The position numbers were made by a program, and so were the translations under genes. A DNA stretch of 41,294 nucleotides from an uncultured Methylocystaceae bacterium. Its GTDB lineage: Bacteria; Pseudomonadota; Alphaproteobacteria; Rhizobiales; Beijerinckiaceae. Below the pieces are notes generated by a model that saw only the letters and a list, made by a program, of their open reading frames with translations, ran no database searches and was not told the DNA's origin. The DNA lies in the NCBI GenBank assembly GCA_903870245.1, contig CAIQCB010000063.1:1-41294 (forward strand). Reading direction: 5' to 3'. This document shows positions 8,878 through 16,756 of this stretch, in pieces; within the stretch, counting starts at the first letter, position 1; the number at the start of each line of letters is the position of its first letter.

Positions 8878-9240
8878 GAAGCGACTCCTTTCATGATCTT
8901 GCGGGGAGTAACCGGTTTTCAACGTCAACCAACGCCCAGATAGGCTGATCTAAAACGTTCGATATGTCAATCATATCGTTCTTTTAAAAAAACACTCGGT
9001 GATCGAAAGGAATTCCAAAGTAAGGGTTGTTTGAAGAATTTAATTGCTGTTCCGAAACCTGGGGCGCTTGCTAATGTCATAATATATATAAATATAATCA
9101 ATGATATATGAGCATAAAAAACGCACGCTCGATACCGAAAGAAGGTGTGGAGGAGTGAATTGCGATAAATTAATTTCTATTCTATCGAAATTATGGAAAT
9201 TACATATGTGTCAAGTGAGATTGAGGCTAGAGGTTGGCAA
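8878..9240. promoter_or_regulatory. Divergent promoter region of the sulfur locus
   Basis: This region separates the minus-strand group (small genes, encapsulin, desulfurase) from cysteine synthase. It holds a perfect 7-bp inverted repeat, CGATATG-5-CATATCG, at 8960-8978, and a very AT-rich tract at 9076-9120 suited to promoter melting. The palindrome contains a T-N11-A pattern of the sort bound by LysR-type regulators such as CysB, but no regulator gene is nearby. The regulator assignment is inference. Confidence 0.55.
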
Positions 9241-10218
9241 ATGGCCAAGTGGTTTGAAGACAATTCGAGGTCGATAGGCGGAACCCCCCTGGTTCGTCTC
9301 AACAGGATCACGGACGGCGCGTCGGCCACCGTGCTCGCCAAGATCGAGGGACGAAATCCGGCTTACTCGGTGAAATGTCGCATTGGCGCGGCGATGGTAT
9401 GGGACGCCGAGCAGCGAGGCCTGCTGGCCCCGGGGAAAGAACTCGTGGAGCCAACGAGCGGCAATACTGGCGTCGCATTGGCGTTCGTCGCGGCGGCGCG
9501 CGGGATTCCGTTGACCTTGACGATGCCGGAAACGATGAGCCTTGAGCGACGAAAGTTGCTTCTCGCCTTTGGGGCCAATCTTATCCTCACACCGGGTACA
9601 GCGGGCATGACCGGCGCGGTCGCCAGGGCAGAAGAAATCGTTGCGAGCGATCCGGACCGTTATGTTTTATTGCAGCAATTCAAAAATCCGGCCAATCCGG
9701 GCATTCACGAAAAAACGACGGGACCAGAAATCTGGGGTGCCACAGATGGAAAAATCGACATTTTCGTCTCTGGCGTTGGAACAGGCGGAACCATCACTGG
9801 CGTTTCAAGATATCTGAAATACGTCAGGGGAGCGAAGGTCAAGTCGGTCGCCGTGGAACCTCTCGCCAGTCCGGTGTTGACGCAGCTGAAGGCGGGAGAA
9901 CCTCTCAAACCGGGCGCGCATAAAATCCAGGGGATCGGCGCTGGATTTATTCCCGAAGTGCTCGATCCGCAGATTATCGATGAAATAGAGACGGTAGATA
10001 ATGAAGAAGCCTTCCTTTTCACTCGTAAACTAGCGCGTCAGGAAGGCATTCTCGCCGGGATATCTTGTGGAGCCGCCGCCGCCGCCGCTGTCCGTCTTGC
10101 CAAAAAACCAGAAAATACCGGAAAGACGATTGTCGTTATCCTCCCGGATTCGGGGGAGCGTTATCTGAGCACGCCTCTATTCGAGGGCTCCTACAATGCG
10201 CAGGGAGCGCCGCTATGA
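9241..10218 (+). CDS. cysK: Cysteine synthase A (O-acetylserine sulfhydrylase)
   Basis: This PLP enzyme makes L-cysteine from O-acetyl-L-serine and sulfide in the cytosol. The 325-residue product shows the family landmarks: [19 protein letters not shown] at the start, the PLP lysine K45 in YSVKCRIG, the phosphate-binding [10 protein letters not shown] (72-81), [14 protein letters not shown], and the closing [14 protein letters not shown] 9241 gives the usual family start and has AGAGG 7 bases upstream; an in-frame ATG at 9193 would add 16 unneeded residues. Its stop overlaps the start of the serine acetyltransferase gene (ATGA), so the two pathway steps are translationally coupled. Placed opposite an encapsulin-desulfurase pair, it probably helps supply cysteine to the compartment. 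Confidence 0.95.
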   Translation: MAKWFEDNSRSIGGTPLVRLNRITDGASATVLAKIEGRNPAYSVKCRIGAAMVWDAEQRGLLAPGKELVEPTSGNTGVALAFVAAARGIPLTLTMPETMSLERRKLLLAFGANLILTPGTAGMTGAVARAEEIVASDPDRYVLLQQFKNPANPGIHEKTTGPEIWGATDGKIDIFVSGVGTGGTITGVSRYLKYVRGAKVKSVAVEPLASPVLTQLKAGEPLKPGAHKIQGIGAGFIPEVLDPQIIDEIETVDNEEAFLFTRKLARQEGILAGISCGAAAAAAVRLAKKPENTGKTIVVILPDSGERYLSTPLFEGSYNAQGAPL

Positions 10219-11162
10219 CTTTTGTGACCGATCATCCCAACGAACAGCGTCGGGGCGTCGATATTGACGCCGTGATCTCAGAATTACAAAATATCCGCGC
10301 ACAGTCACAGCAAATTCGATACAGGGACGGCGCGATCCCCGAATTGCCATCGAAAGTAGCAATCAAGGAAATTGTCGATGGTCTGATTTCAATTCTTTAT
10401 CCACGACACTTCGGGCCCGCCGAGTTGTCGCCGGAAGCAGTCATCGAATATCAACGTCATACTCTGGTGTCTTTACTCCTGAGATTACAAAGACAGATCA
10501 TCAAGGAACTCAATCTGACTTCGTATGAGTCCGATGTCGTGCAATTGAATGTCGGCCGTCGGGCCATTGAAATTGCGAATGACCTTGCAAGCGGTCTTCC
10601 CTCGATCAGAAGCCTTTTGGACAAGGATGTCTACGCCGCATTTACAGGCGATCCATCGGCGAAGAGCATTGATGAAATTATTTTTTGCTATCCTGGATTC
10701 GCAGCGGTTACACGGCACAGAATCGCTCATCGACTGTATTTGTCCGGTGCTCCGATTATTGCTCGGATTATATCAGAAATGTCTCACTCCGAAACATCAA
10801 TCGACATTCATCCTGGCGCTGAAATAGGTGAAGGGTTTTTCATCGATCATGGCGCAGGAGTGGTCATCGGCGAAACGACGATCATTGGTCGCAACGTCAG
10901 AATTTATCAATCGGTCACACTTGGGGCCAGACGCTTTGAAAGCGATGAAAACGGGGTCCTGGTCAAGGGCAATCCTCGCCACCCGATCATTGAAGATGAA
11001 GTAATCATTTATGCCGGCGCAACCATACTAGGCAGGGTGACAATCGGCAAAGGTTCATCAATCGGCGGCAACGTTTGGTTGACGGAAAGCGTTGCTCCAC
11101 TCAGCTCTGTCACGCAAGCCAAAGCGAGAACAGAAACCTTCGACAATGGCGGCGGCATTTGA
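10215..11162 (+). CDS. Serine O-acetyltransferase (EpsC/CysE type)
   Basis: The enzyme acetylates L-serine with acetyl-CoA, the step before cysteine synthase. Of 315 residues, the first 170 or so form the helical N-terminal domain; the rest is a left-handed beta-helix of hexapeptide repeats with [24 protein letters not shown] (given here in pieces: IHPGAEIGE, then [14 protein letters not shown]), followed by [11 protein letters not shown] and a [20 protein letters not shown] segment. The long N-terminal domain matches the EpsC-like acetyltransferases reported beside family 2A encapsulins better than short CysE. ATG 10215 overlaps the cysK stop and has AGGGAG upstream. The C-terminus ends in DNGGGI rather than the classic Ile-terminated CysK-binding tail of enterobacteria, though it too ends in Ile, so complex formation with CysK is possible. 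Confidence 0.92.
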   Translation: MTFVTDHPNEQRRGVDIDAVISELQNIRAQSQQIRYRDGAIPELPSKVAIKEIVDGLISILYPRHFGPAELSPEAVIEYQRHTLVSLLLRLQRQIIKELNLTSYESDVVQLNVGRRAIEIANDLASGLPSIRSLLDKDVYAAFTGDPSAKSIDEIIFCYPGFAAVTRHRIAHRLYLSGAPIIARIISEMSHSETSIDIHPGAEIGEGFFIDHGAGVVIGETTIIGRNVRIYQSVTLGARRFESDENGVLVKGNPRHPIIEDEVIIYAGATILGRVTIGKGSSIGGNVWLTESVAPLSSVTQAKARTETFDNGGGI

Positions 11163-11180
11163 TTGCTTGAATGAAAGCTG

Positions 11181-11233
11181 TCCTGTTTAAGCTCAATATG
11201 AAAACATTACTTCGAAAGCTTGACAGGATTTTT
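11181..11233 (+). terminator. Terminator of the cysK-serine acetyltransferase pair
   Basis: An imperfect stem (11181-11193 with 11217-11228) pairs TCCTGT...AAGCT with AGCTT.ACAGGA and is followed by five T residues. It lies 18 bases after the acetyltransferase stop. Confidence 0.7.
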
Positions 11234-12019
11234 ATGTGGATAGCAGTTTGCGCGGTATGCGCAAACAGAATGCGGATTCCATTTTAGGAAAGAATAAGAA
11301 ACTATGACGCCAGAGCGCTTTCTGCTGAAGAGGAAACCGGTTTGGCGAAAGAAATTACGACAAGAGAAAAGAGCATAACCCCTCTCTGATTGTATCGGAC
11401 CGGGAAAAGCTACAGGCTGAACGCTCATTCAAGACCGTGATTAGCTGAAGCCCGCCATGACGCAAATATTGTAGCGAAGCGCGAATCATGGCCGCAGAGA
11501 TATCTGAACGAGCGACTGTGGGCGGTGATTGATTCGCTCATGCCGAGAAACCTACTCGTTGCATGGCGCGAAGATGATCGTCGAATCGTTGGCGTCATCC
11601 ATGAGCTGTCATCGCTCGGCGCCGTCAGGGCGCCAATGCCACGACGCTGAGGGCGGGATCGAACTACCGACACGGGGACTTTCAGCGAGGCAGAGGTGTC
11701 ACGGATATTGGTGGAAGTCGTCGTATGATTGAGCGGGGAAGAAATAAAAAAACTTAGTCAAATGTCTGAGATCTTGAGGCTACCAAAAACATTCGATGGA
11801 TTGCAAAAATATGTAGTGATTAACGCGGATGCTCGTTGATAAAATCCATCATTGGATGTTTGCCGATTTAGAGTATCGCAAGATGTACTCATTGAAACTC
11901 AAGTTGAACGGGGAAAAAGGAACTTTCAGCCTAACGGATCGGAATTTCAATGGCTTGATACTCAATCTCACACTCCGGGATCACACACTCCGGGCGTCGC
12001 AATGAATAGAAAAGTAAAA
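11234..12019. other. Gene-poor stretch at the edge of the AT-rich region
   Basis: I see no supported gene. At 11310-11400 there is a segment with GAGCGCTTTC, a central AACCGGTT and GCGAAAGAAA that resembles the dispersed extragenic palindromes of Hyphomicrobiales. A tRNA-like fragment lies at 11646-11686. Near 11970-11995 the sequence CACACTCCGGG occurs twice in close succession. The segment looks like decayed sequence at an insertion boundary. Confidence 0.45.
11646..11686 (-). pseudogene. Possible 3' half of a tRNA (tRNA-Phe-like), attachment-site remnant
   Basis: Read on the minus strand, the segment begins with an anticodon-loop-like CTGAAAG, then GTGTCGGTAGTTCGATCCCGCC. This closely follows the 3' half of alphaproteobacterial tRNA-Phe as I remember it. 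The T loop TTCGATC is intact, and the T stem (GGTAG with CCGCC) has one A-C mismatch and one G-T pair. No matching 5' half, anticodon-stem partner or acceptor stem is present. Starting at the anticodon loop is typical of a tRNA-derived attachment site. It could still be a chance match. Confidence 0.35.
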
Positions 12020-12047
12020 AGGCTTGCGGGATATTCGCCGCAAGCCT
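12020..12047 (-). terminator. Terminator of the HdeA-like gene
   Basis: A perfect 10-bp inverted repeat (12020-12029 and 12038-12047, 8-base loop) is followed on the minus strand by TTTTTACTTTT. It lies just after the stop at 12060. Confidence 0.88.
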
Positions 12048-12059
12048 CATATTAGAGGA

Positions 12060-12398
12060 TTATTTCTTTTTGTCTTCTTTGAAAATAACATCCATAGCCT
12101 TGATAATTTTCATGTCGCGATGTTCTTTGCAAAACACGATGACTTCATGTTCAGTGCCTTTAACCCGGTTGAGATGATAGAAATGTTTCTTCGCCAAACC
12201 ATTGTACCAACCTGAATACCAGTTTGCGAGAGCATTCGCGTCTTCTTGATAGGTATCCGCCAGTTGTGCGCAGGTAAGAGCCTGGACATCTATGTATCCG
12301 TTCTTATCTACATAAGCATCAAGGCCAGTTGCTGCATTGACATTGGAGTTAATTGCCAAGACAGCGATCATACCAATCGTTGCTAAAATTCTTTTCAT
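12060..12398 (-). CDS. HdeA/HdeB-family periplasmic protein
   Basis: The 112-residue product has a signal peptide (residues 1-22, cleavage after VNA). A small helical domain follows, with two cysteines, C43 in LTCAQLAD and C90 in VIVFCKEH, at the spacing that forms the single disulfide of HdeA-type acid-stress chaperones. The conserved core pattern, a cysteine-anchored first helix followed by WYSGWYNGLA, fits this family as found in Hyphomicrobiales. The ATG has GGGGAG 8 bases upstream. It is a single-gene unit with its own terminator, and it is visibly AT-richer than the sulfur locus. A true acid-chaperone function is not established for most family members in this order. Confidence 0.8.
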   Translation of the reverse strand: MKRILATIGMIAVLAINSNVNAATGLDAYVDKNGYIDVQALTCAQLADTYQEDANALANWYSGWYNGLAKKHFYHLNRVKGTEHEVIVFCKEHRDMKIIKAMDVIFKEDKKK

Positions 12399-12787
12399 TT
12401 GACTTTCTCCCCGGTTATTTCGTCACAAAATTGGAACGAAATATACAATTTCAAATATTACTTTTTTATTTGAGATAAATCAACTCAGCGGTATGAGGTA
12501 TATTTAAGCAAGAAATAATTATTAATTCGAAATCTTTTTCTTAAAAAATCTTGATATGCGCTCGGTTCAAATCCAGATAAGGTTGCCTTAGGTCAATCGT
12601 CTCTTCATCATCTCGGTTATCCTGTTATGGCCGGCTATCGCAGGGGGATGTTACAGCCTTGAGCTTTTTTCATTGCAACCCAATGTAGCCCATAGGAGCT
12701 TGATACGCTGTACAAGCCCACAATATCTCTGATTGAAACAAGCCTGCATATCTCTGATTGAAGCGCTCTCATGTGTTCATTAGGCGC
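12399..12787. other. Gene-free gap with a 15-bp direct repeat
   Basis: This AT-rich stretch separates the HdeA-like gene from the arabinose operon and should hold the HdeA promoter. ATATCTCTGATTGAA occurs twice, at 12723-12737 and 12748-12762, 25 bases apart. No coding region or clear terminator for the operon is seen. Confidence 0.6.
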
Positions 12788-14299
12788 CTATTCAAAAGAT
12801 GTTTTGAAAATACAGAAGTGTGGCCTGGAGATCATGCCGCCTGTAAAATTATTCCTTACGCCTTCTCCCTGAAGAAATAGCTGCAATTTGACGCCATTCA
12901 ATCTCGGTTGGTTGCAACTATGATTATAAACGAGCAGATGTGTAGCTTTACGATAGCGCAACAACTCACCAAGGCCCGCTAGAGGTGGCAGCCCAAAATC
13001 TTCACCTTCTGCTTTACGTGGCCCGTAGTTGGCTAAAAAATGCAGCGTTTTTTGGTCCGTCAACCCGTATAAATCGATAATATATGCAGTTGTGTAAAAG
13101 CCAAACGTACCTACCTCAACCATTGCAATTCTTGCTTCACCGCTTGTAAGCATATTAAATTTTTCGAAAAAAGGGGCATTTGTAGCTGCTTCTGATACTC
13201 GGGTCACGGGGAAAAAATAGAATAAGACAATAATATCGATGGTAAATTGCGCAACCAACATTAAAATCCATCCGATATTAAATATTCGCGACTGAGCCCT
13301 TTCCAAATTATCCGCAAGATAAAGAAGGCTAGCAAGCAAAAGAGGAAGCGCAAAATGCGTATCGTATCGAGTTGAGACAAGCTGATTTTTAGTAAGCATG
13401 TAGAGAAAAACAGTGAGAGATTGTAAGATGAGTATAAGGACAGGCATCTGAGGGCGATAAAAATTTGTGAAAAATATCAAAAATATAACTGAAAATGCGA
13501 AAAATCCAGTAACAAACAAAATCATAAGCATTTCTTTAAAGGCGTAGAATTTATCCGCCTGAGCCGTCGAGATAGCTTTGGCTAGGGCCGTTTGAGGAAC
13601 TATGCCTCCAAAGAAATTGACACATAAGGCCAGCAACAGAGTAAGGGTTGTACAATACGTAAAAACAAGAATAAAGCCCTGCTTCTGCGTGCCTGTATTC
13701 CTATTCAGTGTGTAAACACCAAGAATGCTGAAAAGGATTGACAAGACGGTGAGTTCAGGGCGGCAGAATGGTAAGAGTGAATATAAAATTCCTGCGCCGG
13801 CGACCTCGTGCCATTTCACTTGAGCGCAGCGATTTTGTATTGTGAAAGCGAAAATAATCGAAGATATCAATATAAATAATGTTAATCCATTCTCCATTCC
13901 AGACCCACTCCAGCGGAGAGTGAGGGGGGCCAATATGAGGGAGGTTGTTAATAGGATCGCTCTTTTAAATTCCAACTTTTCGGCTAGTAAAATGAAAAAC
14001 AAGCCGGATCCCACAGAAAAAAGCAGGGCGCTCGTTGTTTTCCAAACCTCAATCTTATTTCCAAAAACGTGCGCAACTGGTGTCATAAAAAGTGGCCATA
14101 GTGAACTTGTAACTCCGAAGGATTTTTCTCCGATGTTAAAAACGAAGCCGTGATCATTAAGCGCATGCTTCACATAATTCATGTAAATAAATGTGTCATC
14201 TCCATGAGATGGGCCGCTATACATGACGCACAAAATAAATGCGAAAAAAATGACGGCCAAAACGATGATGTATGTCATTAATTTATCTGCATAAGTCAC
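12788..14299 (-). CDS. GT-C-like polytopic membrane protein, probable arabinosyltransferase
   Basis: The 503-residue product has about ten to twelve hydrophobic helices and a C-terminal soluble part. Its first extracytoplasmic loop reads SHGDDTFIYMNYVKH, then GFVFNIGEKSFGVTSSLWPLF. The paired acidic residues D34-D35 in this loop and the overall layout match GT-C glycosyltransferases that use polyprenyl-phosphate sugars. It is the last gene of a run in which every junction is a 4-base overlap, downstream of genes that make decaprenyl-phosphoryl-arabinose. The natural inference is transfer of D-arabinofuranose from that lipid to a periplasmic acceptor, as TfpW does for type IV pilin in some Pseudomonas aeruginosa strains. 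Sequence homology to TfpW was not tested, and the acceptor is unknown. Confidence 0.75.
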   Translation of the reverse strand: MTYADKLMTYIIVLAVIFFAFILCVMYSGPSHGDDTFIYMNYVKHALNDHGFVFNIGEKSFGVTSSLWPLFMTPVAHVFGNKIEVWKTTSALLFSVGSGLFFILLAEKLEFKRAILLTTSLILAPLTLRWSGSGMENGLTLFILISSIIFAFTIQNRCAQVKWHEVAGAGILYSLLPFCRPELTVLSILFSILGVYTLNRNTGTQKQGFILVFTYCTTLTLLLALCVNFFGGIVPQTALAKAISTAQADKFYAFKEMLMILFVTGFFAFSVIFLIFFTNFYRPQMPVLILILQSLTVFLYMLTKNQLVSTRYDTHFALPLLLASLLYLADNLERAQSRIFNIGWILMLVAQFTIDIIVLFYFFPVTRVSEAATNAPFFEKFNMLTSGEARIAMVEVGTFGFYTTAYIIDLYGLTDQKTLHFLANYGPRKAEGEDFGLPPLAGLGELLRYRKATHLLVYNHSCNQPRLNGVKLQLFLQGEGVRNNFTGGMISRPHFCIFKTSFE

Positions 14300-15036
14300 A
14301 GTTTGATCCTCTTGAATAAATTTTCTGGGATTAATTTAATACAAAGCATTATAAAAAACCAAAAGTACGGAACATAGATTTCCTCAGAGAATCCTCCGTC
14401 AATGCTTCTTGTTATAATGGCGGCAGCATCGGCAGGCTTGACCCACAGAAATCCCTTACTAAATCCCTCAGTCATTCGCGTATCTATGAACCCTGGCTTT
14501 AAAGTCACCACTGAAACACCAGATTTTTGGAGGCGTTGCCGTAGCCCAGAGGTATAGGCGGTGACCATCGCTTTAGCGCTTCCATAGACGTAATTGCTGG
14601 ACCGACCTCTATCTCCTGCGACTGAGGATATGACCGCTATCGTTCCCTTTCGTTGGGCCTCTAAACGATTTGCGACGAGCGTCAGCAATGCAATAACAGA
14701 CAATCCGTTAGTCTCGATCTCACGCAGAGTTAACGCAACGCTTTGCTCGCAGGCTTTCTGATCTGAAAGCGTGCCATGCGCGATGAGCACTGTGTCCAAT
14801 CCTCCAAGCCCTCTCTCGGCTGCATCAAGCATTGCTTGATGAGAATTAAAATCACAGAGGTCTATTACCAGTTTTCCTACCTTTGTAGCTCCTCTCAAAC
14901 TTAGGTCCGATACAATACAATCTAACCTCTCTGGATTACGACCAACAAGAAAGAATTCATGTCCTTGAGTCGCCCATATTCTAGCGCAATGCTCGGCTAT
15001 TGTAGATGTCGCCCCTATGATAAGTATCTTACTCAT
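14296..15036 (-). CDS. DprE2-like short-chain reductase (decaprenyl-phosphoryl-2-keto-ribose reductase)
   Basis: The 246-residue product is a classical short-chain dehydrogenase: nucleotide-binding IIGATSTIAEHCA near the start, ISSVAGDRGR around the catalytic serine, and Y151/K155 in YGSAK. The C-terminal YFWFFIMLCIKLIPENLF helix is hydrophobic and could associate with membrane, like DprE2 of mycobacteria. In that pathway DprE2 reduces the 2-keto intermediate to decaprenyl-phosphoryl-D-arabinose, completing the 2' epimerization begun by DprE1. It overlaps the DprE1-like gene upstream and the membrane protein gene downstream, each by ATGA. The assignment rests on family resemblance plus this neighbourhood. 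Confidence 0.88.
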   Translation of the reverse strand: MSKILIIGATSTIAEHCARIWATQGHEFFLVGRNPERLDCIVSDLSLRGATKVGKLVIDLCDFNSHQAMLDAAERGLGGLDTVLIAHGTLSDQKACEQSVALTLREIETNGLSVIALLTLVANRLEAQRKGTIAVISSVAGDRGRSSNYVYGSAKAMVTAYTSGLRQRLQKSGVSVVTLKPGFIDTRMTEGFSKGFLWVKPADAAAIITRSIDGGFSEEIYVPYFWFFIMLCIKLIPENLFKRIKL

Positions 15037-16331
15037 AACAAACCTAGTCTGACTGATTGAGCCGATGAGAACTTGCCGATAGCGCCGTATTTTTGCCGAA
15101 CACTTTCAAATGTTTCCCATCGAGGGTACGTGCGCCTGAACGTGTTAGAAGTCATGCGCGCATCTTTTGTCAGGTAAATTCTACCACCCATGTCTATGAC
15201 GAGCTCGTCGAGCACATTCAACAAATCGATTGTTTTCTGTGAAACTTTGAAGTCTAAGGCCAGAGTATATCCACTGAATGGAAACGATAAAAGATTATCA
15301 TTCTCTCCGCCGAAAAGCTTTATCACGGCCAAAAACGATCCTTCTCCAAGATATGCAATTCGGCCTAGTAACTTGCGCATATTGTCTGCGCCATTCTGTT
15401 TGGGTATTACAAACTGGTATTGAATAAAACCACTATGGCCATACATCCGATTCCAATTATCGATTTTATCTAGCGGATAAAAGTAGTCAAACAGCCCGAC
15501 GAGCTTTTCATCACCTTGCTTGGCTTTGCTATAATACAGGCTGTTAAACGCTTTAATGCTCCATCGATTGAGCAAGAAGCCTGGCGCATCAATAGGAATT
15601 TTAAAACGTTGCCTGGAATCAATTTGCACCCCCCCCTTTTTGGCATGGTCACCAAGCAGGAGAACTGAACGTCCCAACTCTCTTTCCGGGGCCAAGCAAT
15701 CTACCCAGGCGACAGAATAGGGTACGTCGGCGTTCTCTTCGAATAACTCAAAAAGCTCTTCAAGGTTTGAGGCTTTTATCGTTTTTTGTTTTACCAAACC
15801 AGATTTTACTGGCGCCAGTTGTATTTTAGCTGATAGAATGACCCCTGTTAAGCCCATGCCGCCACAGGTTGAGTAGAACAGATCCGCGTATTGAGATGCT
15901 GAAGCTGTTACAATCTCTCCATTCCCGAGCATAATCTCAATTTCTTTAACATGCTCACCGAACGTTCCGACGAGGTGATGGTTCTTGCCGTGTACATCGC
16001 TTGCAATTGAACCACCAACCGTTGCGAAGCTTGTGCCAGGGGTAACAGGTAACCACCAGCCGCGCGGAACAAACACCTTAGTAATTTCGCGCAATTGCAC
16101 GCCGGCGTTTACAGTCAAAACGCCAGCAGCAGGATCAAAACCCGCAAATTGGTCAAACCATCGCATTTCCATAGTATTGATTGGGTTGATGGCGCTGTCG
16201 CCATAGGCTCGGCCGCTGCCGCGGGCGATAGTCTGTCCTATAGCCAAAAGTTTCGAAATTTCTTTGCGTGTGTGAGGGCGACTGACATTACTATCTATTT
16301 TGGGATATCTGCCCCAGCCAGAGACGATCAT
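15033..16331 (-). CDS. DprE1-like FAD oxidoreductase (decaprenyl-phosphoryl-ribose 2'-oxidase)
   Basis: The 432-residue product aligns by eye along its length with mycobacterial DprE1. Shared landmarks are the N-terminal GWGRYP, the FAD-binding IARGSGRAYGD, PGTSFATVGGSIASDVHGKNHH with H114 (H132 in M. tuberculosis), FYPLDKIDNWNRMYG, FIQYQFVIP, and LTKDARMT with K389 (K418). DprE1 oxidises the 2'-hydroxyl of decaprenyl-phosphoryl-ribose. The position equivalent to Cys387, the residue trapped by benzothiazinones, is alanine (A358 in YTLALDF). It overlaps its neighbours by 4 bases on both sides. The enzyme has no signal peptide; the mycobacterial one is membrane-associated. Confidence 0.9.
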   Translation of the reverse strand: MIVSGWGRYPKIDSNVSRPHTRKEISKLLAIGQTIARGSGRAYGDSAINPINTMEMRWFDQFAGFDPAAGVLTVNAGVQLREITKVFVPRGWWLPVTPGTSFATVGGSIASDVHGKNHHLVGTFGEHVKEIEIMLGNGEIVTASASQYADLFYSTCGGMGLTGVILSAKIQLAPVKSGLVKQKTIKASNLEELFELFEENADVPYSVAWVDCLAPERELGRSVLLLGDHAKKGGVQIDSRQRFKIPIDAPGFLLNRWSIKAFNSLYYSKAKQGDEKLVGLFDYFYPLDKIDNWNRMYGHSGFIQYQFVIPKQNGADNMRKLLGRIAYLGEGSFLAVIKLFGGENDNLLSFPFSGYTLALDFKVSQKTIDLLNVLDELVIDMGGRIYLTKDARMTSNTFRRTYPRWETFESVRQKYGAIGKFSSAQSVRLGLL

Positions 16332-16756
16332 GCTGAAGACTCTTCATGTAATATTTTGTCAGTGAATACAAATCTGCGATCAAGTTGATACTTTATCACA
16401 TAGCCAATAGAGAGGCCGATAATAGCTCCAGCTTCACGCATTGGTTCTGTCCGCCACAGAAGCCAAAACCCCGTTTCAAAACCCCAAAAAATCAAAGTCG
16501 TAAAGAGGCCCATGAGCACATAGCGCGTGAATTTCCGAGTGTGAGACCCAACACCAGATGCATGGTCTTTGAAGATCCACCGCTTGTCCAACGTATATTT
16601 TACCACAAGCCCCACCCCGGCGCCTGCCGAAATTGCTAGATAAAATGCATTTCCATCCGGCTTAAATAGAAATACACCTCGCTGCATGAAAAGATTTGCC
16701 GCTGTCGCGACAATCCCAAAAAATGCGTATTTTAAAACCACGAAACGGAGCCTCAT
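16328..16756 (-). CDS. GtrA-family membrane protein
   Basis: The 142-residue product has four predicted membrane helices and the family's internal symmetry: VVKYTLDKRWIF after helix 2 and VIKYQLDRRFVF after helix 4. GtrA-like proteins are thought to help move polyprenyl-phosphate-linked sugars across the inner membrane, and a family member (Rv3789) sits next to dprE1 in Mycobacterium tuberculosis. Here it lies between the UbiA and DprE1-like genes, with ATGA overlaps at both ends. Flipping of decaprenyl-phosphoryl-arabinose or anchoring of the pathway enzymes are the likely roles; which one is not settled for the family. Confidence 0.85.
   Translation of the reverse strand: MRLRFVVLKYAFFGIVATAANLFMQRGVFLFKPDGNAFYLAISAGAGVGLVVKYTLDKRWIFKDHASGVGSHTRKFTRYVLMGLFTTLIFWGFETGFWLLWRTEPMREAGAIIGLSIGYVIKYQLDRRFVFTDKILHEESSA

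Noticed and set aside
11852-12055. Plus-strand frame of 67 codons before the HdeA-like gene
   Set aside because: It runs through the terminator hairpin at 12020-12047 and lacks a ribosome binding site.
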